From: Rhizopus sp. PT2906
Lineage: Eukaryota > Mucoromycota > Mucoromycetes > Mucorales > Rhizopodaceae
Assembly (NCBI GenBank): GCA_025529335.1
Contig: JAMYHX010000122.1
Location: 1-64,000 of the forward strand
Direction of reading: 5' to 3'
DNA: 64,000 nucleotides
The notes below the pieces were generated by a model. The model was given only the letters and a program-made list of their open reading frames with translations, searched no databases and was not told the origin of the DNA. Positions 56,235 to 64,000 of the stretch are shown here, piece after piece (positions within the stretch are counted from its first letter, which is position 1; the number at the start of each line of letters is the position of its first letter). The position numbers were made by a program, and so were the translations under genes.

Positions 56235-58510
56235 TCAATTTCTCTGGTTACTGCTATTATTACTGTTCCTTGTTGTGGGCATTGCCCAAGTGAATTTACC
56301 GTCGTTTGCAATAATTGCTGGTGGTGTATCCAGATGCTGATTTGGTTGCTGTGGCCAGAGTGTGACATTTGGTATATCATTATGCCCAATAGGACTAATA
56401 TTGCTACTGACATCAGTGGGAACAGAATTCATTGTGATAGGGTATGGATAAGGTGCAAGAGGAAATACGGTAGGTGTACTGGTAGCAGCAGCAGCAGCAG
56501 TAGCAGTAGCGGTAGTGGCGGCGGTAGTGGTAGTAGTAGTGGTGGTGGTAGCTGAGGGTGTATTGGATGTGACAGTAGGAGTAGTAGCACTGGATGATGG
56601 TTTGAAAGGATAAGAGGCTGTAGAAGAGTGTTGATTGGCCGTAGGGGATGTAGAGGATGAAGCTATGCTGTCAGTATCACCCATTGGTAGTATGTTCAGG
56701 GCACGGGGTATAGATGTTGTATTATCTGATATGACCTGAACCCTTTGGATCGATTTTAGATGTGCACAATATTTATCCAACATCTGGTAAAGTGTACGCT
56801 TAGAAAATGGTTTGGGCAATATATCTGTCATTCCGCTTCCAATATACTGCATGATATCATTGTCTGTAAAGTTGGATGTCATGGAGATAATGGGTGTAAG
56901 AGCATCATATTGGCGGATACTTCTTGTAGCAGATACACCATCCATTCTTGGCATGACAATATCCTTTTAAAAGAATGAATACAAGAAATAAACTTTGTAT
57001 GTCTTATTTTACCATTAAAATCAAATCATATTTTTCCAAGCCCATCTTCTTTAGTGCTTCCACGCCATCCTTTGCTAGGTCTATCGTGCATCCAAACACT
57101 TGTAACAATTTCTCACTCAAATCGCGATAAACAGAGTCATCATCTACAAGCAATATTCTGGGAGGAACAGTCCAGCTGACCGGTGAAGATGACGACAGAC
57201 CAGAAGATGGCTTACGTTTCATGCCGACGGTTGGTCTCTGTAAACTTGTGGCCAGTGTTGGTGTTTGATCGGCGGCCATGATTTCAATAGCTGGCTTATT
57301 ATCACGTACGGACATATTGGACGAAAGCCTACCAAGAGTGACGAATGTGAGCCCATCTGCAGTCTTTAAAGGGGATCCGATCAAGCTTCCAGCGTTCATA
57401 CTGGCTGCGGCCGCTGCCGCTGCTGCTTCAGATATAGAGCTATTGTCAAATCCATTGTTTATAGATATGGGCTGAGGTGGTGATGGAAGCGGTGCTGTCT
57501 CTTCCATCTTTATTCTCTTTATAGCTCTATGTTGGTGTCTTTGTTGTTCATCATTCGTCAAGGCTTCACCCTTTAAGCCTAGTTCTTTATTCATCTGTTC
57601 AATCTGTTCCGCATTTGTTTTAGATATTTTGTGGTAAGAGTTCATCCATTTTTGTGTTTCCTGCTGACTTATGTTGACTAGTAAACAAATGATTAGCGCT
57701 TTATCACGTTATTATTACACACGTTATTACCATTTCCTTGTGAAGACTCTATCAAGCCGAGGAACTCTTTGACGAGGCCATCTTTGGCCGCAAGATTGGC
57801 ATTTAAACGGCTTAGTTCGTTCATAATTTCTTGATCCCTTTGGGATAATCTTGAAATATCATTTTCCAAGGTCGTACGACTGGTCTGAAGCTCATTCATT
57901 TCGCTAATAAGCTTTTCTGTCATAGCCTGTATCTCTTCCAACGTGGACATGTCCATATCCTCGTTTTCCCTTTCCCCCTTTTTTGGTTGCTTTATCGTGC
58001 TTGCTCCAGGTACCTTTCTCTTAATCTCTTCCAATAGATCCTTGCGATGTCGAACAAATTTAGGATGGACAAACTCCCAAGCCTGCATAAAAAATAAAAA
58101 AGTTGTTTATAGGAGGAATAAGACAAATAAAGTTTAGAATAAAGTTACCTGATCACCCAATGTCTTTTGTCCTTCTTCTAGTTGCCTTACTTTATGAAAA
58201 TCATACTTGTTTAACTGTCGAACGAAGCTAGCAAAATTGGAATGTTTAAAATGTTTCGGTAGGACCGTCCTCGAGAATTCAATTGTATCCTTGACAATAA
58301 AAGTTGTTCCATCCGGTCCCCAAGACAGGGTGTTTTCTGAAGAATCATTCTCCAACATTCTATTATAAAGCTTTAGATTGCTTTCATCTCTTTTTTATAT
58401 ATAATGTACCTAAATAGCTTCTGAATAAAGTCAGGTACCGTACTACCAGCAAAATCTGCTGATTTCTTAGTTTTTGCTTGTTTTATAAATGATGTCTTAT
58501 TGACCGACAT
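56235..58510 (-). CDS. SKN7: Skn7-type transcription factor (HSF DNA-binding plus response-regulator receiver)
   Basis: Five exons on the minus strand (58410-58510, 58149-58359, 57731-58082, 57013-57677, 56235-56963), 685 residues. The HSF-type DNA-binding domain is at about 20-120, with VPDFIQKLF, SWGPDGTTFIV, the recognition helix NFASFVRQLNKYDFHK and WEFVHPKFVRHRKDLL. A coiled coil (about 150-205) follows, then a receiver domain at about 385-510: RILLVDDDSVYRDL, phospho-acceptor Asp in DLILMDIVMPRMDG, SMTSNFT and ILPKPFSK. The tail is rich in Thr, Ala and Ser. Skn7 is the nuclear end of a fungal histidine-kinase/Ypd1 phosphorelay, governing cell-wall integrity, osmotic and oxidative-stress responses. 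It matches the family in full. The poly-Ala/Thr repeats in the tail are local expansions (GCA and GCG codons near 56481-56525). Confidence 0.95.
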
Positions 58511-58927
58511 GATTAAATTGCATGTCAGGAATTTATAAACTTTGACTTGACAACAAATTCAAAAGGAAAAAAGGAAAAAAGGAAAAAAAAGGGAAAATAA
58601 AAATAAAAAGGGCTTTCTCAACTTAGCTCTGCTGATTTTTAAAAAAATTGATCTATTCTTGCTTTAATTTAAAATTAAACCTTTGTAAATAAATAAAAAG
58701 TCATACAAGGAGCTCTTGAATCAACAACACTCGTCTTATCCAATGATCATAGAGGGATAATAAATGCTTGTTAATATCTTGTATTCTATTTGAGATGGTT
58801 CAAGGTTAGTCTTTAAAGACAATTTTGATACTGTTTTCCTACACTGTTTAACTAACGTCTGGATTAAAACACTGTAATGGTATTAACAATAATACATAAT
58901 TTTTATTTTTATTTTATTTAAACACAA
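58511..58927. other. Intergenic region upstream of SKN7 / 3' of SF3B4
   Basis: SKN7 promoter region and 3' flank of the SF3B4 gene. Purine-rich GGAAAA repeats lie at 58560-58607. No other content seen. Confidence 0.5.
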
Positions 58928-59787
58928 TTACTGCCAAGCACCATAAGCTTGAGGCGGGTATCCCATAGGTGGAGGTGGTGGTGGCATGGCAGGATAGCCT
59001 GTAGGTGGCATATATCCCATAGTAGGTGCCATCTGTGGTCCACCTGCATATAATCGATTTGGCATCTGTACGTGTTTTCTGGCCTCTGCTGCCAACAATC
59101 TTTCTGCTGCAGAACCGTGTCTTTCTCCTTTTCCGTCCTTCTTGAATGCATAAGATACTGTAATCTGTTTGTTCATCAAATATTGTCCATCCATAGCCTC
59201 GATAGCTGCATCAGAAGATTCAAAGTTGTCATAACTAATAAATCCAAAGCCCTTGAAGGCACCTGTGTCCGGATCTCTAGCAATTCTGGGTGTATTTACA
59301 ATCAAGCCAAATGCGCTAAATGTGTCATATAATGTCTTTTCATCTACATCAGGATCTAGATTACCAATAAATAGTGTTGCTCCAACGTCCAAATTCTTTT
59401 TATCGGAAGTAGCCTATTTATGGTTTGATGACGTTAGTATGGTATTATTAGTATTATAAAATAAAAAGTTTACCTTGTTGACACGTATAGGTTTACCATA
59501 CAATCGTACTTGATTCATAATCTTCATTGCATAATCTGCGTCTTCTTCTGTTAAAAACTCTACAAAACCATAATTCTGGTGTGTCTGTGTTACTCGATCT
59601 TTGGGTAAATGAACATTGACTTGGAGAATGTTAGTTTGATATAATGATTATTATTTTATAGCTAAATAACTTTACCAACTGGGCCAGCTTGTAACATCAA
59701 GGCCCAAATAAGCGATTCAGTGCATCTTTCGTCAAGGTTACCAATATAAACTGTTGCTTCTTGATTACGTTCAATTTGCTGTGCCAT
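58928..59787 (-). CDS. Splicing factor SF3B4/Hsh49 (two RRMs)
   Basis: Three exons on the minus strand (59676-59787, 59474-59619, 58928-59413), 247 residues. Two RRM domains are visible. RRM1 is at about 11-90: ATVYIGNLDERCTESLIWAL, then NYGFVEFLTEEDADYAM with RNP1. RRM2 is at about 100-180: ATLFIGNLDPDVDEKTLYD, then FKGFGFISYDNFESSDAAI. The tail (about 195-247) is rich in Pro, Gly, Met and Tyr, as in SF3B4. In yeast, Hsh49 binds U2 snRNP protein Cus1 and helps branch-site recognition. It belongs to the nuclear SF3b complex. The start ATG is followed by the typical MAQQIERNQEATVY. Confidence 0.93.
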
Positions 59788-60497
59788 TTTATTTTAGTTT
59801 AAAAAAAGAGAAAGGCATGGAAAAAATGACTTTTTTTTTTAAAAGGGAGACTCCAGTCGGAGTGATTTATTGTTTACACTTTTTAAGCTATTCAAATACA
59901 AGATTAGACAGTTTTTATATCTATAAAGTATAGTTTAGAATAATGACTCTTTTTTACTCGAATTGGTCATCCTTTGAAAAATAAGTAAAGCATTCATTCA
60001 ATACAACTATTGATTATTCTCTTTGATCATAAAGCATAATTTAATATTTATAATATACATTTATATTTGTGTATCCCTGAATGTTAATCTTGATATTGTC
60101 ATGGTAACAAATAGCCTGTAGGAAATGATGGCTATTTATGCAAAGATGGAATATTTCAAAATAGCCATGCGATCTAAGAAAATATTCGTGTAACAATGTG
60201 CCTTGTTTACTTTTTAGACAACACTCTTTTGATTTTCAAAGGATAAAATGTGTATAAAATGATGACGTCTATAAAGTTATAGAGATGAGAGATGAGAGAT
60301 GAGAAGAAAAGGCTGTAGTCTATCTTTATTAATATGATTAAAGAAAAAAGGAGTGAAATGCTTATAGTTGAGGGGACAGACAGACAGGTCGAAAGGCAAA
60401 GGATATGTGTGACGATAAACTCGTGCATATTTACCAAGCAGAATAAAACCTTCTTTTTTATGTACTTTTCTCTCTTCTCTTTTTCTTTTTTTTATTA
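59788..60497. other. Divergent intergenic region
   Basis: Promoter regions of SF3B4 (minus) and the coiled-coil gene (plus). No TATA box is obvious before either. A GATGAGA repeat occurs around 60284-60303. Confidence 0.45.
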
Positions 60498-61982
60498 ATG
60501 TATTTTCAAGCCAATCAAAAGGACATGTCTGAATCAAGATTCAGTGTTAATTCTAATCTGATGAACTATTCCATCCCGACAGAAACAAGAGTAGACCATA
60601 AACGAGAAATAAAACAAGGTGATTCAGATACACGTACACGGCAACTGGAGGCACAAATTGAGCAATTGACATTACAAAATGTGAAATTACAAAGGACAAA
60701 TCGTCTACTCAAGGTAGATACAGATAACTTGATCGAGCAACGAACGAGTCCCTTGGAGAAAATGATTGAAGAGTTGACAATAGCAAATATCAAATTACAA
60801 CGAACCACTCGACTCTTACAACAGGAGCTTGACGAAAAGACTGAACAACTTAATCGATTAAAAGAAAATCAGATACTTCAGATGAAGTCAGTGGGTCCAG
60901 AGTATGAGTTTTTAGTTCAAAATATCAATCTGTTACAGAGACAGGTAACATCTAATGTATACATATTGTTGTATACTCACATGCTATTAGCTCGCCGGTC
61001 ATCCTATATGTGAAGGGACCTGTTGTTTCACAATGAAACCTGTTGATCATTCAACCATGGTCATGACTTTACCATCAACAGATAACGATGAAGATGGTGA
61101 AGAAGAATTGGAAGCACAACACATCTGTCGACCTGTCATTCACTCTGATATATCACAAGGGTCTTATGCTACAGAATTAGAACACAGGATTATTCGACTA
61201 GAGCAAATTATTGAAGAGCTCGACCAGGAAAAAGAACAAATCTTGCGACAACAAAACTATAAAGACAATGATCTCGAAACATTAAAAAAGGAACTCAAAA
61301 TAAAGGATGAGATCGTATCTCAACTAGAACAAGATTTTATGTGCTTAGAAGATCAATTAGAGCATTTACAAAAGGTAAGCGAAAGGGAGGGAAAGAAGGA
61401 GAAAGGGTTTATTGAAATGTATCAATAAAAGGCTTCTCTTTTTTATTTTAGCAATTACAAGAAAAAGGCACTGATGGAGTGAATCGACCCAGTTCATCAC
61501 TTATTCCTCAAGATTTAAAACGACAGTCTCAGTTATTGATGGAATCTAAAAGAAGGTCATTGGCTATTAAGGACACTCATTTATTAGAGCAAATACTTAA
61601 AGGTGATTTAGCTGTTGGAGGTGAAGAAGGGCCAAATTATACCCATAGTGGCATCAGCAGTAGTAGTATCAGCAGCAGCAGTAGCAGCAGTAGTTATAGT
61701 AATACCAATAGCTCAGATGAATCTATAGATAACCAAGATAAAAAAGGTACACCTCTATGTGACTCATTATTCCCTTGCGCCTTTCGACCGGGTCACTCAT
61801 CATCTTATAACAGCCAACAGCATTCAAAGGAACCGTACGTGTTATTTACGTGTATTACCTTAATTCTAGGCATAGCCTCACGGTTAGGCCTAACAGATGA
61901 TTGGACAGTTCCTATCACTTTAGCTACTCTGGTCTCTGGGTTCCTCTGGTCTGAAAATAAGAAAAGGAATCGAACAAAATAA
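60498..61982 (+). CDS. Coiled-coil protein with C-terminal membrane segments (unknown)
   Basis: Three exons (60498-60944, 60991-61374, 61452-61982), up to 453 residues; a start nine codons further in (MSESRFSVNSNL, ATG at 60525) is equally good. Two coiled-coil blocks are obvious. Residues 45-150 repeat the unit TLQNVKLQRTNRLL / TIANIKLQRTTRLL, and residues about 195-290 hold ATELEHRIIRLEQIIEELDQ. Then a Ser-rich linker (about 345-365) follows. Near the C-terminus two hydrophobic stretches (VLFTCITLILGIASRLG and WTVPITLATLVSGFLW) are followed by a basic tail (SENKKRNRTK), typical of tail-anchored organelle proteins. This may be a tether or adaptor at a membrane such as Golgi, ER or vacuole. 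I recognise no named family. Confidence 0.65.
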
Positions 61983-62242
61983 TAAATTGTGTACATAAAC
62001 AATATTCATTAGAATAAATAATTAAAGATACTTTTTTTGCCAAAAAGTCACTTGCTGTGTTTGAAAATAGAATTTTTTATCCCTCTGTTACCCTTAGAAT
62101 TTTTTTTTCTTTATATACAAAGTAATGAGTGATTGGGGTAAAATAAAAAAAAGCAAAGAAAGTAGAATATTCAAGAAACTAAGTTGCTTGTTTAGAAGAA
62201 GAATTTGAGCAAGTCAATAAAGTCGCCAGCACAAAACCTAAA

Positions 62243-63071
62243 ATGGCTTGGGACGACGAAGACACCGAAGATATTAACAACAATGTCAAAGAAGACTGGG
62301 ATGAATCTGAAGAAGAAGAAGAACCAAAGAAGGAACAAAAAGTCGAAACAAAGACGGTGACACCACCTGTTAAAAAGAATTTGACCTTGAAGCAAAAGAT
62401 TGCTGAAAAGGAAGCATTATTAAAAGAACAAAAGAAAAAGAAGGCTGCTTTGGTAAGTTGGAGTGATAAATAAAGGGGGCAGAAGAGTGACTTTGGTAGG
62501 CCAACCGTTTCTTGGATGGTGAAACTGAAGAAGAAAAATTTGAACGCGTACACGGTATCAAAGGAGGAGAAGGAGAAGAAACAGCCGAAGCTCGTAAGTG
62601 ATCGATATTAACAATTTGAAAAATGAATAGGGAACACTCATCCTTAATATTTATAGCCAAGAAGACACCTTCAAAGCCTGTAGAATCATTAAAGCCACGC
62701 ACGCGTGCTGATTTTGAAGAATTTAGACAGTTGCTCACTGATTTGATCCTTCAACATTCAGTAAGTCTGAATGTCTTTAGTTAAAGTATTCTGATCAATT
62801 CTGTGTTTTGTAGAATGTATCTGGTTATGCCACTTTCCTTGAACAATTAGCTCGTGATCTGGCTGATCCCATGAAGGATATGGACATTCGTAAGGCAGCC
62901 TCCAGCTTGACAGCACTTGCCAATGACAAACAACGACAACAAAGAGAAGCACTCAAGAACAATAAGAAGACAAAGGGTAAGGGTCAATCAGCCAAGACAG
63001 CAACACCAGCACCAGCAGCACCCACAAGAGAATACTCTACTACATATGATGATTTTGATGATTTCATGTAA
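62243..63071 (+). CDS. HCR1: Translation initiation factor eIF3 subunit J
   Basis: Four exons (62243-62452, 62500-62593, 62657-62760, 62814-63071), 221 residues. Features of eIF3j/Hcr1: an N-terminal acidic stretch with the MAWDDEDTED start, KNLTLKQKIAEKEAL, a helical middle, TRADFEEFRQLLTDLI and YATFLEQLARDLADPMKDMD, and the Lys-rich tail ending YDDFDDFM. The factor loosely binds the 40S decoding centre, assists eIF3 and takes part in termination and recycling in the cytosol. All introns are 47-63 bases and in phase. The usual length in fungi is about 230-270 residues. Confidence 0.93.
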
Positions 63072-63310
63072 ACAAAAAAAAAACAATAAAACAAAAAAGT
63101 AGATACAAACTGTACGACGAGACATAAAGAAACAGAAAGAGACATGCTTGTGTTTAATTCATAAAAGGGTGAGAACTGATGTCACCAACTCAGTGTGTCT
63201 ATGACATGCTTTGAACTTGATGAGAGATCATTTAAAGAGTACAATGAAGGCATTTTATTACACTTTTTTTCATTTTCATTTAAGAATACAAAAAAATATG
63301 AAGTTAAACA

Positions 63311-64000
63311 CTAGGCGTTATTATTCTTGAGTACAATAGAACACGAAGTCCATGTTTCCCAATCGCCAGGAGTATTACGATTTCCAAACAGCTTCAGCGC
63401 AGAAACACGGAATTTGTATGTGCCATCTGGTGTTCGCACACCCTCGGACTCTGGTGCACTCCCAGGTGGTAAATATGTACCAGGCCAAAAAATCTTACTT
63501 TCATATCTATCTCCTGTTTGATAATGACGATTAACATACAAACTATCTGCTTGAATAGTACCAATGGCTTTGTTGACATTCATGTCAATCAATTCGATCT
63601 TGAGAACAGCGGTGGGTGTTAGCAAACGATATCTTATTGTTGGAGAGCTATTTTTGACACTGCGATCATATGTAAAAGTATCATTGGGCCCAAACTCTCT
63701 ACCGTTAGCATCAACAAGCTTTGGGTAGTCATTATCTATGATTGGGAGGTCGCGTTGACGTCCTTGTTTGCCAAAATAAGGAACACTGATATCTTTACCG
63801 ATTTCAGGCTGCTTTGATTTGAATACGATGTATCCTCCATAAAAGATATGTTCTTTCGGGTCTATCTTGGGTGGAGTTATGGTAACTTTAACCGTCTGTG
63901 TTTTACCAGGTGGAAGATTGAACTTTTTTATAGAGAAACGTAATGAAGCAGTCGCATTCACATTCTTGACAGGTTCAGTTGGAGCGTATCCACTCTCTTT
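63311..64000 (-). CDS. C-terminal part of a subtilisin-like serine protease (runs off the window)
   Basis: A 229-residue open stretch ends at the stop at 63311 and continues past the window edge at 64000, so the catalytic domain is not visible. It corresponds to the Fn3-like C-terminal extension of secreted minor-extracellular-protease-like subtilases: RFSIKKFNLPPGKTQTVKVTITPP, HIFYGGYIVFKSKQPEIGKD, VPYFGKQG, then TPTAVLKIELIDMNV, and SEGVRTPDGTYKFRVSALKLFGN near the end. The equivalent region packs on the protease domain in this family. The likely site of action is outside the cell. N-glycosylation sequons (NAT, NDT, NSS) are present. The identification rests on fold-level motifs only; the active-site Asp/His/Ser lie beyond the edge. 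Confidence 0.75.
   Translation of the reverse strand, partial: KESGYAPTEPVKNVNATASLRFSIKKFNLPPGKTQTVKVTITPPKIDPKEHIFYGGYIVFKSKQPEIGKDISVPYFGKQGRQRDLPIIDNDYPKLVDANGREFGPNDTFTYDRSVKNSSPTIRYRLLTPTAVLKIELIDMNVNKAIGTIQADSLYVNRHYQTGDRYESKIFWPGTYLPPGSAPESEGVRTPDGTYKFRVSALKLFGNRNTPGDWETWTSCSIVLKNNNA

Noticed and set aside
1..64000. CRISPR array, bacterial operon, prophage or secondary-metabolite cluster
   Set aside because: Spliced eukaryotic genes throughout; no direct-repeat/spacer array, no polycistronic spacing, and no PKS/NRPS or terpene backbone genes.

Overview
This is a nuclear segment of a filamentous fungus, most likely one of the Mucoromycota (Mucorales); the genus cannot be fixed from the sequence alone. 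The DNA is AT-rich. Genes carry many short introns (about 45-80 bases, GT..AG, often with poly-T or poly-A inside), coding sequence is rich in Asn, Gln and Ser homopolymers, and homopolymer or dinucleotide tracts are frequent. Most proteins are recognisable eukaryotic housekeeping proteins. The strongest lineage hints are the myosin-headed class V chitin synthase and the overall gene structure. I rebuilt exon chains by eye from donor/acceptor sites, reading phase and family motifs; exon positions are given in each entry.

Layout. 1-10.6 kb: a degenerate tRNA-like sequence, a small lysine-rich protein, a J-domain co-chaperone, a divergent syntaxin and the large GATOR1/SEACIT subunit Iml1 with a long polyglutamine tract. 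11.5-16.3 kb: a bHLH factor, an orphan 3' end of a Sec7/BIG ARF-GEF, the riboflavin enzyme Rib7 and a small PH-domain protein. 16.3-24.5 kb: a gene-poor stretch with a decayed DDE transposase, repeat pieces, a tiny zinc-knuckle ORF and one lineage-specific protein. 24.6-32.2 kb: a small secreted cysteine-rich protein, an ankyrin protein and the class V chitin synthase. 33.3-38.2 kb: a PHD/chromo/SNF2 remodeller of CHD3/Mit1 type. 38.9-44.7 kb: GDP-mannose pyrophosphorylase, a GPI-type surface protein, a cytosolic peptide:N-glycanase fused to an L-type lectin domain, and an FMN-binding PNPOx-like protein, all on the minus strand. 45.0-52.6 kb: Sin3, a zinc alcohol dehydrogenase and Ski8/WDR61. 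53.5-64 kb: a protein of unknown function, Pex13, Skn7, SF3B4/Hsh49, a coiled-coil membrane protein, eIF3j and the 3' end of a subtilisin-like protease.

Functional links are loose, as is usual in eukaryotes. The mid-window cluster of cell-wall and glycan genes (chitin synthase V, GDP-mannose pyrophosphorylase, GPI protein, PNGase-lectin) and of chromatin regulators (Mit1-like remodeller, Sin3) is probably chance, but the 38.9-44.7 kb genes are tightly packed head to tail.

No wholly new multi-gene system is evident. The observations I would follow first are the PNGase-lectin fusion, the orphan Sec7 C-terminus, the syntaxin without its central SNARE glutamine, the remodeller with DESQ in place of DEAH, the GC-AG intron in WDR61, and the transposon-scarred interval at 16.3-20 kb.
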